Assembly: GCA_036679665.1 (NCBI GenBank)
Contig: JAZHEJ010000041.1
Coordinates: 1-64,000 of the forward strand
Length of the DNA stretch: 64,000 nucleotides
DNA from: Tethybacter castelli
GTDB taxonomy: Bacteria; Pseudomonadota; Gammaproteobacteria; Tethybacterales; Tethybacteraceae
Direction of reading: 5' to 3'
The position numbers were made by a program, and so were the translations under genes. Position 1 is the stretch's first letter. Each line of letters opens with the position of its first letter. This document shows positions 30,067 through 40,422 of this stretch, piece by piece. Below the pieces are notes generated by a model. It made no database searches, had not been told where the DNA came from, and saw only the letters and a program-made list of their open reading frames with translations.

Positions 30067-30456
30067 ATGCGAACAGCATTTAAAAGCTATTTAGTACGAT
30101 CTGTCTACGAATATTGCATGGATCACGGACTGGTTCCTTATATCGTAGCTAACGTAGTAGACAACGACACCTTGCCCATTGAGCATGCTCAAGTGGGTAA
30201 GATTACCTTAAACTTGAGTAATCAGGCAATACGCGATTTCACTATCGATCACGAACAGTTGTCTTTTTCTACTCGCTTTAGCGGAAAAATTACGTTCGTA
30301 AATATTTCGATCGCGGCAATTTTGTGGATAGGCAGTCCGCAGAGCGATTGCGGAATGGGATTTGAAGTAAACGAAGCTAAGACGTTAGGTGCAAAAACTT
30401 ATGCCAAGCAACCACAGCAAGGCGTATCTAGTGGATCGAAACTACGTTTAATCTAG
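30067..30456 (+). CDS. sspB: ClpXP adaptor protein SspB
   Basis: Delivers ssrA-tagged and other substrates to ClpXP. 129 residues. The folded domain shows YLVRSVYEYCMDHGLVPYIV, GKITLNLSNQAIRDF, FSTRFSGKITFVNIS and CGMGFEV, all matching SspB. A short flexible tail ends in KLRLI, comparable to the C-terminal ClpX-docking (XB) tail LRVVK. It follows sspA by 26 bp and converges on dnaJ. Confidence 0.92.
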   Translation: MRTAFKSYLVRSVYEYCMDHGLVPYIVANVVDNDTLPIEHAQVGKITLNLSNQAIRDFTIDHEQLSFSTRFSGKITFVNISIAAILWIGSPQSDCGMGFEVNEAKTLGAKTYAKQPQQGVSSGSKLRLI

Positions 30457-30471
30457 GTGCTCCGAAAACTT

Positions 30472-30537
30472 TAGCTTATAAGAACAGCCTTTATAGGCCT
30501 ATGGCCTATGGGCAATAAATATGGTGTTCTAAAGCTT
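30472..30537. terminator. Stem-loop between convergent sspB and dnaJ
   Basis: A perfect 7-bp hairpin ATAGGCC-TAT-GGCCTAT spans 30493-30509. It is nested in a larger imperfect inverted repeat whose arms carry AGAACA (30481-30486) and TGTTCT (30525-30530), extended by AGCTT on each side with small bulges. Position between two convergent genes suggests a bidirectional terminator. There is no strong U-tract, so the assignment is moderate. Confidence 0.55.
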
Positions 30538-30544
30538 GATATGC

Positions 30545-31684
30545 TTAGTTGCTTTTTTTGGATTTGCCGGCGCTAAATATATGCTTGACTTTGTCACGCC
30601 AGTTGCTTCGCTCCGGAAAATGTTTTTTCAGATTTGAATTGAGCGATTCGTCAAGTTGTTTTAACAACTCAACATCTTTCTTACTCAGGTTGTGCGGGGT
30701 TTCCACGACAACGGTGCAGAATAAGTCACCTGCCATGCCAGAGCGTAATCCTTTGATACCCTTGCCACGAAGTTTGATGCGTTTGCCAGATTGCAGGCTT
30801 TTGGGTATCTGGACTGTTTGATAACCGTCCATGGTTGGTACTTGTACTTTACCGCCAAGCGCGGCAACCGGAAAAGAGATTGGCATCTGACAATGCAGGT
30901 CATCGTTATGGCGGGTAAAAATCGCATGCGGTTTTATCTCAATTTCAACAAGCAGGTCGCCAGGGAGAGTAGAGTGTTTGCCAGCTTCACCTTGCCCGGT
31001 AAGACGCAAAATATCGCTATTGTTGATGCCTGCGGGAATATCGATATCAATAGTCTTTAAACTTCTAGTTCTACCGTCGGCGTTACAATCTTTGCACGGT
31101 ACGGTGATTACTTTGCCGGTACCTTCACATTGCGAGCATATCTCTTGCAAAGCTACAAAAGCGATTTGTTGCCTAACCTGGCCGCTACCTCCACAATTAT
31201 TGCAGGTGACTTGTTTGGCATTGGGCGCACCGCCACTTCCGTTGCAGGTGGTACATCGGGACAATGAGTTGATTTTTGCTTTTCGTTTACAACCGGAAAC
31301 GACCTCTGATAATTCGAGTGTTACCTTGATTCTTAGATCGCGACCACGCGGTTGATTTCGCGAACTTCCGGCACGACTAAATGGATTCCCGACTAAATCA
31401 CCGAAAATCTGGTCGAAGGTGCTTGAAAAATCACCAAAATCAGCTCCGCCATTGGGTATTTCATTAGGAGAGACGGTCCCGAAACGATCATAGTACTGGC
31501 GCTTTTGAGGATCCGACAGCACTGAATAAGCCTGCTGAATCTCCTTGAATTTTTTTTCCGCTTCAGGCGCAGAATTGCGATCCGGATGATGTTTCATCAC
31601 CAGTTTCTTATATGCTTTTTTTATAACCTCAGGCTGAGCGTCGCGGTTTACGCCCAGCAACGCGTAAAAGTCCGGGTTGCTCAT
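30545..31684 (-). CDS. dnaJ: Chaperone protein DnaJ
   Basis: Hsp40 co-chaperone that loads clients onto DnaK and stimulates its ATPase. 379 residues. The J-domain has the HPD motif in [12 protein letters not shown] (residues ~26-37), followed by a Gly/Phe-rich stretch ([18 protein letters not shown]). Four zinc-finger repeats follow: [24 protein letters not shown] and CKDCNADG, the last lacking one Gly of CxxCxGxG. The C-terminal substrate domains are complete. It lies 28 bp after dnaK. Confidence 0.97.
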   Translation of the reverse strand: MSNPDFYALLGVNRDAQPEVIKKAYKKLVMKHHPDRNSAPEAEKKFKEIQQAYSVLSDPQKRQYYDRFGTVSPNEIPNGGADFGDFSSTFDQIFGDLVGNPFSRAGSSRNQPRGRDLRIKVTLELSEVVSGCKRKAKINSLSRCTTCNGSGGAPNAKQVTCNNCGGSGQVRQQIAFVALQEICSQCEGTGKVITVPCKDCNADGRTRSLKTIDIDIPAGINNSDILRLTGQGEAGKHSTLPGDLLVEIEIKPHAIFTRHNDDLHCQMPISFPVAALGGKVQVPTMDGYQTVQIPKSLQSGKRIKLRGKGIKGLRSGMAGDLFCTVVVETPHNLSKKDVELLKQLDESLNSNLKKHFPERSNWRDKVKHIFSAGKSKKSN

Positions 31685-31711
31685 TAGAGGCTACTACTTA
31701 TGCGCTACGAG

Positions 31712-33646
31712 CTATTTTTGCTCGGACTTGCCGTCAGCCTCATCAACGATTTCTACTTCGGCTTCTTCAGTTTCAGGGGTCGTGTCTTCACCGTTGGATT
31801 GTGCCGCAGCTTGTTCTTTATATTTCTTATGCGCAAGCTCGGTCAGCGGTTCGCAAACTGAAGCTAACGATTCTGACGCGCTGGTGATGGCATCGCGATC
31901 ACCTTTTTTAATCGTATCTTCAAGCTCTTTGATACCGTTGTCAATCGCGGTGCCTTGTTCTAAAGTCAAGCCCTCACCGTGTTCTTTGAGTTGTTGACGT
32001 ATGCTGCTGCACAGTGCATCAGCGGTGTTGCGAATTTGAGTTAGTTCGGCAAATTTTTTGTCTTCTTCCTCATGGTCTTCCGCATCACTGATCATGCGCT
32101 GTATTTCCTCTTCTGTAAGTCCGGAATCAGCAGTGATCGTTATTTGGGCATTTTTGCCGGTCTTTTTGTCCATGGCGGTAACGTGTAAGATACCGTTGGC
32201 GTCAATGTCGAATTTAACTTCGATTTGCGGCATTCCGCGCGGGGCCGGTGCGATGCCGCGCAAATTAAACATACCGAGCGACTTGTTGTCTACCGCCTGT
32301 GATCGCTCGCCTTGCAAAACATGAATGGTGACTTCAGGCTGGTTGTCTGACGCGGTTGAAAACATTTTAGATTCGGATACCGGAATCGTGGTGTTTTTTT
32401 CGATTAAAGCGGTCATTACCTTACCTTCGGTTTCCACGCCCAAAGACAGCGGTGTGACATCAAGCAGTTGCAGGTCGGTAACATCACCTTTGAGTACCGC
32501 GGCCTGGATTGCCGCGCCGATGGCTACCGCTTCGTCAGGATTGATATCTTTGCGCGGTTCCTTGTCGAACAATTCTTTGACTTGTTCTTGTACCATCGGC
32601 ATGCGGGTCATGCCTCCGACCAAGATAATGTCGCTTAGCTCCGAAGCGTCGATGTCGGCGTCTTTTAGTGCCGTGCGACACGGCGCTATGGTCTTTTCAA
32701 CCAAATCATGTACCAAGCCTTCTAATTTGGCGCGAGTAAGTTTGATTGTCAAATGTTTGGGGCCGCTTTGATCGGCGGTTATATAGGGCAGATTTATATC
32801 GGTCTGCATAGTGGTTGACAATTCAGTTTTGGCCTTTTCCGCAGCTTCTTTTAAGCGCTGCAAAGCCAGCACATCCTTGGAAAGATCTACCCCCTGATCC
32901 TTTTTGAACTCAGTGATCAAAAAACTGATAATGCGCTGATCAAAGTCTTCGCCGCCTAAAAACGTGTCACCGTTGGTGGCGAGAACCTCGAACATCGTGT
33001 CGCCTTCAATATTGGCGATTTCAATGATTGAAATATCAAAGGTGCCGCCTCCCAAATCATATACCGCGATTTTCTGGTCTTTGGCTGTCCGGTCTTTTTT
33101 GTCCAAGCCGTAAGCTAGTGCTGCCGCGGTGGGCTCGTTTACCAGCCGGTTAACTTCCAATCCGGCAATTTTTCCCGCGTCCTTGGTAGCTTGGCGTTGA
33201 GAATCATCAAAATAAGCCGGAACGGTGATGACCGCTTCGGTGACAGATTCGCCAAAATAGTCTTCAGCGGACTTTTTAAGTTTGCGCAACAGTTCAGCCG
33301 AGATTTCAGGCGGTGAAAGATTTTTGTCCCGTACTTTGACCCAAGCGTCGCCCTTTTCCGATTTGATAATACTGTAAGGAGCTAATTTGATCTCCTTGGA
33401 GACTTGCTCATCGGTGAAACGCCTGCCGATCAAACGCTTGATGGCAAACAGCGTGTTTTTAGGATTGGTGATTGATTGACGCTTGGCGGACGCGCCCACC
33501 AGAATTTCATCATCGTCGGTGTACGCAATTATGGAAGGGGTGGTTCTGCTCCCTTCAGAATTTTCCAGTACTTTGGGTGTGCCGCCTTCTAAGAAGCACA
33601 CGCAGGAGTTGGTGGTACCGAGATCAATGCCTATGATTTTGCCCAT
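31712..33646 (-). CDS. dnaK: Chaperone protein DnaK (Hsp70)
   Basis: A 644-residue Hsp70. The nucleotide-binding domain starts [20 protein letters not shown] and includes [16 protein letters not shown] and [13 protein letters not shown]. The interdomain linker appears as [20 protein letters not shown]. The substrate domain and helical lid end in an acidic tail finishing ADGKSEQK, with the EEVD-like bacterial tail rich in Glu. It is the middle gene of grpE-dnaK-dnaJ. Confidence 0.98.
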   Translation of the reverse strand: MGKIIGIDLGTTNSCVCFLEGGTPKVLENSEGSRTTPSIIAYTDDDEILVGASAKRQSITNPKNTLFAIKRLIGRRFTDEQVSKEIKLAPYSIIKSEKGDAWVKVRDKNLSPPEISAELLRKLKKSAEDYFGESVTEAVITVPAYFDDSQRQATKDAGKIAGLEVNRLVNEPTAAALAYGLDKKDRTAKDQKIAVYDLGGGTFDISIIEIANIEGDTMFEVLATNGDTFLGGEDFDQRIISFLITEFKKDQGVDLSKDVLALQRLKEAAEKAKTELSTTMQTDINLPYITADQSGPKHLTIKLTRAKLEGLVHDLVEKTIAPCRTALKDADIDASELSDIILVGGMTRMPMVQEQVKELFDKEPRKDINPDEAVAIGAAIQAAVLKGDVTDLQLLDVTPLSLGVETEGKVMTALIEKNTTIPVSESKMFSTASDNQPEVTIHVLQGERSQAVDNKSLGMFNLRGIAPAPRGMPQIEVKFDIDANGILHVTAMDKKTGKNAQITITADSGLTEEEIQRMISDAEDHEEEDKKFAELTQIRNTADALCSSIRQQLKEHGEGLTLEQGTAIDNGIKELEDTIKKGDRDAITSASESLASVCEPLTELAHKKYKEQAAAQSNGEDTTPETEEAEVEIVDEADGKSEQK

Positions 33647-33673
33647 GTTAGATCCTTGTTGTTAAATAATAAA

Positions 33674-34264
33674 TTAGTTCGACGGCGTTTGCTCTTGCTC
33701 TTGCTTTGCTTTTTCGTCGGTGGTATCAGCCTTTGCCACCACTACGTTGGCGGGCCGTAAAATTCGTTGTTTGTGTCGATAGCCTTTTAATAACACTCTG
33801 ACTACGCTGTTGGCAGCAAAACCACCATGCGCTTCAAAGCTGATCGCCATGTGGAAGTGCGGGTCTAGTTTGTCGCCCGGTTGAGGTTCGATAGTTTCCA
33901 TGCCGTGGGTCGACAATACTTGATTAAATTTAGCTAAAGTTAATGCGACACCGTCGCGTAAAGCCGCGAGGTCGTCGTTGGTGCGCTTTGCCAAAGCTTG
34001 TTCCAAGCTGTCGACGATTTCAAGCATGCCATCTAAAACATTTTCCGTCCCGCGCAACTCGGCACGCCCGATATCGGCGCGCAGACGCTTGGCGATATTT
34101 TGATTTTCCGCGCGTGCCCTGAGCAGATCGTCTTGCAATTGGGCGATCCGGTCGGCGTCTTTTTGCGGCTCAGCAGCTGTTTTGTCCTCACTTTTTTCTT
34201 GTTGTTGCGGGACAACAGGCTTGGTTTCGTCTGGATTTTGGGAATTGGTACTGTCTTCAGGCAT
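33674..34264 (-). CDS. grpE: Nucleotide exchange factor GrpE
   Basis: A 196-residue DnaK nucleotide exchange factor. A charged, disordered N-terminus leads into a long coiled-coil (residues ~38-100, DRIAQLQDDLLRARAENQNI). The C-terminal beta-domain includes KFNQVLSTHGMETIEPQPGDKLDPHFHMAIS and RVLLKGYRHKQRILRPANVVV, the family signature. It heads the heat-shock operon. The ~100-bp gap upstream has no clear sigma-32 promoter that I can identify. Confidence 0.95.
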   Translation of the reverse strand: MPEDSTNSQNPDETKPVVPQQQEKSEDKTAAEPQKDADRIAQLQDDLLRARAENQNIAKRLRADIGRAELRGTENVLDGMLEIVDSLEQALAKRTNDDLAALRDGVALTLAKFNQVLSTHGMETIEPQPGDKLDPHFHMAISFEAHGGFAANSVVRVLLKGYRHKQRILRPANVVVAKADTTDEKAKQEQEQTPSN

Positions 34265-34363
34265 GATGGTTAGGTTATCGATAGCAAGATTATGTTGGTA
34301 GCAACTATTCTTATATAAGTCAATTTCTTAAAGAATCAACTAAATAGAGACAAAAATAGCATT

Positions 34364-35563
34364 TTAGGACAAAATTATTTTGGCAAAGCGACGTTTGCCT
34401 ATTTGAATCAAATATTCTTCGCCATGACGACAAACGATATCTTCAGCAATTTTGCTGCCATTGACCCGAATACCGTTCTGGGCCATCATTCTGCGGTATT
34501 CAGAGTAAGATGCGACCAGATTTGCTTGTTTGAGGATCATGGACAGATTGATTTTCTCGTTCGGTTGCGCGGTTATGATAATTTTTTCAGGATCAGCGGG
34601 AAATTCACGGCGGCGGAATGTGGCGACGAATTTTTCGCGGGCGGCATGCGCTTTTTTTTCATCATGCAACCTGCCGGCCAATTCGAATGCCAAAGCGTCT
34701 TTGGCATCGCGCGGATTTGCTCCGTTTGCAACATCTTTGCGCAGCTTGTCAAGCTGCGTGTTATCAATCAGCGACAACAACTCATAGTAGTGCCACATAC
34801 GCTCGTCGGAAACCGACATTATTTTCGCGTAGATCGTTTCGGCAGGTTCAGCTAGACCGATATAATTGCCGGCGCTTTTCGACATTTTGTCTTCACCACG
34901 CAGTCCCAATAGCAAAGGAGTGGTTAACACGCATTGCGGGTTCTGGCCGAATTGCTTTTGCATAACTCTTCCCACGGTAAGATTAAACAATTGATCGGTG
35001 CCGCCAAGCTCAATATCGCACTTGAGCATGACCGAATCGTAGCCTTGTACCAGCGGGTAGAGAAATTCGTGAATTGAGATCGGTTGTTGTTGCAGGTAGC
35101 GGCTATTAAAATCGCGGCGTTCTAGCATGCGCGCCACGGTATAGTGCTGGGCCAACTTGATTAGTTCGGCCGCAGACATGCTATTCATCCATTCGCTGTT
35201 ACGGCGCAACTCGGTACGCTCGCGATCCAAAATTTTAAAAACCTGAGCGGTATAAGTGGCGGCATTAGCTTGAATTTCGGGACTGTCAATTTGGGGTCTG
35301 GTCGTCGTTTTGCCGGAAGGATCACCAATTGTGGCTGTGAAATCGCCAATTAAAAAGATAACTTGATGGCCTAGATTTTGCAACTGGCGCATTTTGGTAA
35401 ACAGCACCGCATGGCCAAGGTGCAGATCCGGCGCGGTGGGATCAAAGCCGACTTTTACGCGAAGCGGTTTGCCTTGTTCCAAAAGCTGGATCAGTTCCTT
35501 GCGCTCAATCAGATCCACACTGCCTCGCGTTATGGTTTCAAGTTGCTCTGCAGGACGGGTCAT
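34364..35563 (-). CDS. tyrS: Tyrosyl-tRNA synthetase
   Basis: Class I synthetase for tRNA-Tyr, ~399 residues. HIGH motif is HLGH in GFDPTAPDLHLGHAVLF; the KMSKS loop is KMSKS in GEDKMSKSAGNYIGL. The tyrosine-binding region QGYDSVMLKCDIELGGTDQLFN and a C-terminal S4-type RNA-binding domain (GIRVNGSKIAEDI) are intact. I use the ATG at 35561-35563, which overlaps the upstream nuclease gene stop in an ATGA. A GTG at 35596 would extend the protein by 11 residues and is less likely. Confidence 0.96.
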   Translation of the reverse strand: MTRPAEQLETITRGSVDLIERKELIQLLEQGKPLRVKVGFDPTAPDLHLGHAVLFTKMRQLQNLGHQVIFLIGDFTATIGDPSGKTTTRPQIDSPEIQANAATYTAQVFKILDRERTELRRNSEWMNSMSAAELIKLAQHYTVARMLERRDFNSRYLQQQPISIHEFLYPLVQGYDSVMLKCDIELGGTDQLFNLTVGRVMQKQFGQNPQCVLTTPLLLGLRGEDKMSKSAGNYIGLAEPAETIYAKIMSVSDERMWHYYELLSLIDNTQLDKLRKDVANGANPRDAKDALAFELAGRLHDEKKAHAAREKFVATFRRREFPADPEKIIITAQPNEKINLSMILKQANLVASYSEYRRMMAQNGIRVNGSKIAEDIVCRHGEEYLIQIGKRRFAKIILS

Positions 35564-38232
35564 GATGTCTGGCGCGGCAAGTGAGAACGCCGACACATTC
35601 CTTCATAAGCGCAATAGTTGCAGGTTGCATCGATAGCGTTAGCCGGTAGCGGCTGTCCTGTGCCCATATTGGTAAAAAAGATTTTTGCCAAATTATTTCT
35701 TACCTCGTCCGGAGCTAATTCTGGGTCGAGACCAATAACTTTAATTTCGTGATTGCCGAATTTGCTATTTAGCTGCCAGTAAGAAGAAGCTGAAGGGTCA
35801 GCTTCAAACAGATTTACGTATAAAGCCAACTGTGGTTTTTCCGCGCTAGAGATTTTTGCAGTGACATTGCCGGTTTTAACATCAATGATTGCATAGCGCT
35901 TTTTATTATCTTGGTTATGGTTTGAGGCAGGCAAGCTTCCTATGCTATCAACACGGTCAATTTTGCCGCGCAGCTCGATGCTTTGTTTGCCATCGCTAAG
36001 CTCACCGGTACATGTATGCTCAGCAAATTCAATCGTTGCGTCATACTTTTGCTGTTGGGCTAGAAATTCAGCGATATATTTGCCAACAAACGGTTGCCAA
36101 CGCCATTTGAGCAAATGTTGTTTAGACTCAGACAACTTGTTTTCGCGCTTACACTTATCCAGATGAGCGTTTGTGCAACGGTTCATCAACTCTAGCAATT
36201 TTTTTTCCGATAGTTGCTGATTTGGCAACTGCATGATTTCGTGGTGGAACTTATGTAAGATTGCATGCACAAAATCACCGAATTCAGCAGGATCAAATAT
36301 GCGCGCGTTGCGTGGAGCGGCAATTTTTAGCACGTAGGATGTGTAAAACTTATATGGACAAGCCATCAGCGTGTCGCAGGACGAAGGAGAGATTTTTTCC
36401 GGTAAAGCTTTAAGGGTTACTTCGTGTCTGCGACGAGGCCCGCTATAAGCTGATTGTTTTTCCCAACTAGCTTGTAGCCTGGGAAGTCGGCGCTGGCGGT
36501 TGTGGGGCGGAGCGATCAAATCCAGATACGGAGAAATTCCGGCGTTGCCCCGCCAGATCGCGGCACTTTCTTCATGGTTGGCCAGCTGCAACGCGGTGGC
36601 GGTACACTGACGACGCATACGGACCGCTTGGTCAGGCAAGCCGATCGCGCGGCGAACCTGCTCACTCAAAAGCTGATTAGTCGATAGTGCCGGTAGGGTA
36701 TCGGAGTTGGCGCCAAGCAGTAGCAGGGCGTCGTATTTTTCCGTAGACAGCGTGTCCGGCGACATTAGTTGGATCTCGCCATCAACATCAGAAATCACTA
36801 ACTGAGTGTCGGTAAGAATTTTGCGTAGCAAAGCGACCATTTCACCTGCGCCAATTTTTTGATCAGGGCCTTGGATGCGTTTATTTTCAATCTCGCAACA
36901 AAGTAGATTTAGCAATACCCTAAGAGAATCGGCGGAGATGTCATCGGTAAACAAGTCGCATAAAGGCTGTCGGTATGTACATTGGGCAAGATCATTGAAC
37001 CATTGGGCTAAAGTACGGCTGTTTAGTTTTGCGAACAGCGGGTAAATGTCCTGTTCAATGTTTGCTAAAGGTGTGGCCGGATCGCAGAATCTGCCGACTT
37101 TGGTAGGCCAATTTGAATTATCGGTATCGGATAAATGCCTACTTATGGGCTGGAGCAGGCGAGTGCGCAGCATCTGCGCATGTTCCAAAGCGCCTAGCGT
37201 GTTGCGCAATGAACGAGATGCGGTGGTACGGTCAGGCAAGGATGCGCAGGCAAGCAAAATGTCCCCGATGAGCAGGTTACTTGCCAGCCATCCGGTACGG
37301 TCGGTCAGGTGCACGTCGTGTTGCAGACACATTGAGTGCAAACGGCGTACCAACAATCGATCGTAAGTGATAATTCCGATTTTGCGCTTGCCTTCGGCCA
37401 ACCAGCGCTGAAGTAAAGCGAAGGAATATTCAGCGGCCGTTTCCAAGCTGAGTGGTTCATCGCTGTTAGGGCAAAGTTGTGGAGTGGGACCCGTGTAGCG
37501 CTGCGCGCTGTCGTTCGTGTTGTTCCAAAGCTCAAATAAAGTTGCGGCGTTGCCGTTTAGTTGCGCCGTAACTTGAAGCGCCGGGTCGTCGGATGTCGCG
37601 GTGGCATCAAGCATGCGCTGAATGTGCGGCAAAGGACGCTCCCAGCTAAGCAACGCTAGCGGCCCATCCAAATTTTGAGCAAATTTTTCCAAACGCTGAT
37701 TGCGAGCGCTTACGTTATCCTTACAGTACTTGTCCCACAATGCTAACAACAAATTTAGCTCTTCTTCGTACAGGCTGTGCTGCTTTATGGCTGCGGGAAC
37801 CTCAGCAATCCCCTCATCCAAATGGGTGGACATTTCCTGTAAGGAAGAGCTGAACATTCCGGCCAGATTCAAAGGGTTGCGAAATGAAGAATTGCGCAAT
37901 AAATCCAGATAGATATTGATGTGCAAAGTTGCGCGACTGACAGAAGCACGCAATGACGCGTGTTTATCCAAATCAGCAAGCAAGGGCAATGTATTATCGG
38001 CAGCGGTCGGGTAGGAGTGGAGCAAAGACCTGCTGCTGAGCGTTCTTAAACCCAAGCTATTACCAAGTTCAGCGACACGTCGGATAATTTGCTGGCGTTC
38101 ATAATGGCTGTCCGCAATTAGCAGCGAGCTTTTACCGTGATTGTTATTTGCCAAATGACGGGCGATTAGCTCAATGGCCCGTTCCGAATCACAGGTAAGC
38201 GCTTTTACATTTGGCAATGGATTATTCCTCAA
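35560..38232 (-). CDS. AddB-like PD-(D/E)XK nuclease with degenerate helicase domain
   Basis: An 890-residue protein related to AddB/RecB nucleases of double-strand-break repair. The N-terminal ~600 residues follow a superfamily 1 helicase layout but lack a Walker A GxGKT, as in AddB. The C-terminal RecB-type nuclease carries [14 protein letters not shown] (motif His), GKIDRVDSI and the catalytic IIDVKTGN. An AddB-type iron-sulfur cluster is suggested by a Cys in ACPYKFY before the nuclease and Cys871, Cys874 and Cys880 ([10 protein letters not shown]) after it. The start is TTG at 38232, overlapping fdxA; a later TTG at 38217 is possible. No AddA-type helicase partner is adjacent. Confidence 0.82.
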   Translation of the reverse strand: MRNNPLPNVKALTCDSERAIELIARHLANNNHGKSSLLIADSHYERQQIIRRVAELGNSLGLRTLSSRSLLHSYPTAADNTLPLLADLDKHASLRASVSRATLHINIYLDLLRNSSFRNPLNLAGMFSSSLQEMSTHLDEGIAEVPAAIKQHSLYEEELNLLLALWDKYCKDNVSARNQRLEKFAQNLDGPLALLSWERPLPHIQRMLDATATSDDPALQVTAQLNGNAATLFELWNNTNDSAQRYTGPTPQLCPNSDEPLSLETAAEYSFALLQRWLAEGKRKIGIITYDRLLVRRLHSMCLQHDVHLTDRTGWLASNLLIGDILLACASLPDRTTASRSLRNTLGALEHAQMLRTRLLQPISRHLSDTDNSNWPTKVGRFCDPATPLANIEQDIYPLFAKLNSRTLAQWFNDLAQCTYRQPLCDLFTDDISADSLRVLLNLLCCEIENKRIQGPDQKIGAGEMVALLRKILTDTQLVISDVDGEIQLMSPDTLSTEKYDALLLLGANSDTLPALSTNQLLSEQVRRAIGLPDQAVRMRRQCTATALQLANHEESAAIWRGNAGISPYLDLIAPPHNRQRRLPRLQASWEKQSAYSGPRRRHEVTLKALPEKISPSSCDTLMACPYKFYTSYVLKIAAPRNARIFDPAEFGDFVHAILHKFHHEIMQLPNQQLSEKKLLELMNRCTNAHLDKCKRENKLSESKQHLLKWRWQPFVGKYIAEFLAQQQKYDATIEFAEHTCTGELSDGKQSIELRGKIDRVDSIGSLPASNHNQDNKKRYAIIDVKTGNVTAKISSAEKPQLALYVNLFEADPSASSYWQLNSKFGNHEIKVIGLDPELAPDEVRNNLAKIFFTNMGTGQPLPANAIDATCNYCAYEGMCRRSHLPRQTS

Positions 38233-38545
38233 TCAGCTTGGACTTGTCAGGCTTGTTGGCCCAAGCATCGGCGTCACTTGGCGGATCTTTGCGAGCCAAA
38301 ATTACCGGCCACACTTTGGCCAGTTTTTCGTTGATAGCAAAATATTGGTGTTGATCGCCAGGCACATCGTCGTCGTAAAAAATCGCCTCCACCGGGCACT
38401 CAGGGACACAAAGCGCACAATCTATACATTCTTCCGGGTTGATTACCAGCATGTTGGGGCCTTCGTGAAAGCAATCCACCGGGCATACTTCAACACAGTC
38501 GGTGTATTTACATTTGACACATTGTTCGGTTACCACGTAAGTCAT
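38222..38545 (-). CDS. fdxA: 7Fe ferredoxin FdxA
   Basis: A 107-residue ferredoxin of the 3Fe-4S/4Fe-4S type, a small cytoplasmic electron carrier. The two cluster motifs are [17 protein letters not shown] near the N-terminus and [17 protein letters not shown] near residues 39-55. A C-terminal extension to ~107 residues is typical of the Azotobacter-type FdI/FdxA group. The start is ATG at 38543-38545. Confidence 0.95.
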   Translation of the reverse strand: MTYVVTEQCVKCKYTDCVEVCPVDCFHEGPNMLVINPEECIDCALCVPECPVEAIFYDDDVPGDQHQYFAINEKLAKVWPVILARKDPPSDADAWANKPDKSKLIEE

Positions 38546-38572
38546 AAATAGCCCTCTATGGGATTCTAGTTG

Positions 38573-39304
38573 TTAGCCACCTAGGCGTTTGGTTTCAGCC
38601 GTAATCCAGTTTGCGGCCTGCTCGTTAATATCGCGGGCGCGACGCGAGTTGGTGGCGATACATTCTCCGATTGAAACCGTGATAAGTCCGGGGCGTTTGG
38701 CAAAGCCTAAAAGTCTGCTAGGCCAACAGGTACCGCTATTGTGCGCAACCGGCACCAAAGAGGTCTGGGTCGCGTGTGCCAAGGCTGCGGCGCTAGGCTG
38801 AAATGAACGAGTGGCGCCCACCGGTACGCGTGTCCCTTCAGGAAAAATGATTACGCAGATTCCTTCTTTGATGCGTTGCGCTCCGATCCGCAACACTGCG
38901 CGCAACGCGGATGTTTTAGCGCTACGGTTAATTAAAATAGGGCGTTTGCCGATTATCAGTCCCCAGCCGAAAAACGGTATTAAAATCAGACTGCGTTTAC
39001 TTACAAAGCACTGACGTGGAAAAATGGAATGAAAAGCGATTGTTTCCCATACGGACTGATGCTTGGAACAAATCACATAAGGAGGATCAGGTAAATTGTT
39101 TGCTCCGATAACGCGATAACGAATTCCACAGATATAAACCAGTGCCCAGGTTAGACAGCGATTCCACATACCGATTGTGTAATAGCAAATTCGTGCCGGC
39201 AGCCACCAGATAAGCAGGGCTACCAAGGAAAACGGTGGAGTGATAATGCAAATGAAAACTAAAAAAACGACTGAGCGTGCCAGATTTACCGGCCACGACT
39301 CCAT
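38573..39304 (-). CDS. plsC: 1-acyl-sn-glycerol-3-phosphate acyltransferase (PlsC)
   Basis: Adds the second acyl chain in phosphatidic acid synthesis at the inner membrane. 243 residues, with two hydrophobic N-terminal segments (VVFLVFICIITPPFSLVALLIWW). The catalytic HX4D/E box reads SKHQSVWET, with Glu in the acidic position as in many proteobacterial PlsC proteins. The acyl-acceptor motif is IIFPEGTRVPVG. It lies 28 bp upstream of fdxA and 19 bp downstream of the next gene, all on the minus strand. Confidence 0.9.
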   Translation of the reverse strand: MESWPVNLARSVVFLVFICIITPPFSLVALLIWWLPARICYYTIGMWNRCLTWALVYICGIRYRVIGANNLPDPPYVICSKHQSVWETIAFHSIFPRQCFVSKRSLILIPFFGWGLIIGKRPILINRSAKTSALRAVLRIGAQRIKEGICVIIFPEGTRVPVGATRSFQPSAAALAHATQTSLVPVAHNSGTCWPSRLLGFAKRPGLITVSIGECIATNSRRARDINEQAANWITAETKRLGG

Positions 39305-39323
39305 GTTAATTCTAGGCAGGAGG

Positions 39324-40166
39324 CTAGCTAATTAATTCTTTGGCATTGGCAAAAGACATAGTATGCCAATCCGTTCGTTCGCCACGTATTTTGCGCTGGG
39401 AGGATTCCCAATCGCGTTTGTCAAATACCATGCCGACAGCTTCCTTCTGCACATTATTAAGTGCCGCATTCGGATCCGGTTTGTAAATCTGAACAATACC
39501 GGATCTTTCAGCGTCAAAAGCTTTGTCTTGAAATGTCGAAAACTGGTTATCGGACAAGTGTGGATCACGCATTTTGACCTTGAATCGCGCAATTTCTAAA
39601 ATTTGCTTTCCCAGTGTTTCGATAGTTGAGGCGTGAGAGTGATCAATTCGCCCGGTCAGACCGGCCAGCTCCGGATAAAAATCATCAAGAAGTTGCTGTA
39701 ACACGTCAATCGTTATGCCTTTTTGTTCCACGGCGACCAGCTGTTGCATCACGCGCTCCCATTTTTGTTGACTTTCGTGTGTTTCAGATTTATCTTCAGG
39801 AACCGAAGGCAACGGTGGAGATTCGTCGAACTGCTTTTGAGGTTGCGCCGATGAGCTAGCCTTGGAAGCTTCTCTTTGTGCTGCAGCCTGTCGGTCTGCG
39901 GCTCGTTGTACCTGTCCTGGATCCGGAGGTAGTTTTTTGACAGCGCCCGGACGCTTGGCGATCTTGCCAAAGGGCATGATCATGAGAGATATCAAAAATA
40001 TTATTACTGCGCAACCGGCGACGATGTAACCAATTTCAACATGCCCCACGTAAGGCAGATTGAGCCTTAATGGTTGAGTTGCCTGCACCAAAAGGTAAGC
40101 AATACCCGCTGTCGCCAAGGACGCGATCAGAAAAATAATGAAGAATATATATCGAATAATGCGCAT
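39324..40166 (-). CDS. Uncharacterised membrane protein with two N-terminal helices
   Basis: I do not recognise this 280-residue protein. Two membrane helices lie near residues 5-27 (IFFIIFLIASLATAGIAYLL) and 45-66 (IGYIVAGCAVIIFLISLMIM). A basic, Ala/Gln/Pro-rich low-complexity linker follows (~70-130), then a mostly helical cytoplasmic C-terminal domain (~135-280). Its start region is the last chromosomal-type sequence before the inverted repeat and the T4SS operon, so it marks the left edge of the island. Its only co-directional neighbour is plsC. Confidence 0.7.
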   Translation of the reverse strand: MRIIRYIFFIIFLIASLATAGIAYLLVQATQPLRLNLPYVGHVEIGYIVAGCAVIIFLISLMIMPFGKIAKRPGAVKKLPPDPGQVQRAADRQAAAQREASKASSSAQPQKQFDESPPLPSVPEDKSETHESQQKWERVMQQLVAVEQKGITIDVLQQLLDDFYPELAGLTGRIDHSHASTIETLGKQILEIARFKVKMRDPHLSDNQFSTFQDKAFDAERSGIVQIYKPDPNAALNNVQKEAVGMVFDKRDWESSQRKIRGERTDWHTMSFANAKELIS

Positions 40167-40223
40167 ATTTTTCGCCCAACCCTAAATTTTACTATTTTTT
40201 ACGTCGTTTTAAGTCAATAAAAC

Positions 40224-40351
40224 CCGACGCAGCAGTGAATCATTTTTCGCCCAAAACACGCTTTTGTAAAAAACGCAATCGTTGATTTTACGGAATAATT
40301 TATTTTGTGCACTGCAATATTTACCTAAAAAATCATTCACTGCTGCGTCGG
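40224..40351. repeat. 24-bp inverted repeat with 80-bp spacer upstream of the T4SS operon
   Basis: Left arm 40224-40247 and right arm 40328-40351 are inverted copies differing at one position; both contain CCGACGCAGCAGTGAAT. The A+T-rich 80-bp spacer has no gene. The segment lies in the 256-bp gap between the unknown membrane protein and the OmpA-pilin gene, 70 bp before the latter's start. It could be a small MITE-like element, a paired operator or part of the island boundary. I find no further copy of the arm in the window. Confidence 0.75.
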
Positions 40352-40422
40352 ACTTAATTGAATTTTTTGGCAAACTGACATGATTTAATCAAACTCTACC
40401 AATTTAGCAACGGAGCAACGTT

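Noticed and set aside
34265..34363. Sigma-32 heat-shock promoter before grpE
   Set aside because: No CTTGAA-N13-15-CCCCAT-like pair on the minus strand; a TTGACT is present but lacks a fitting -10.
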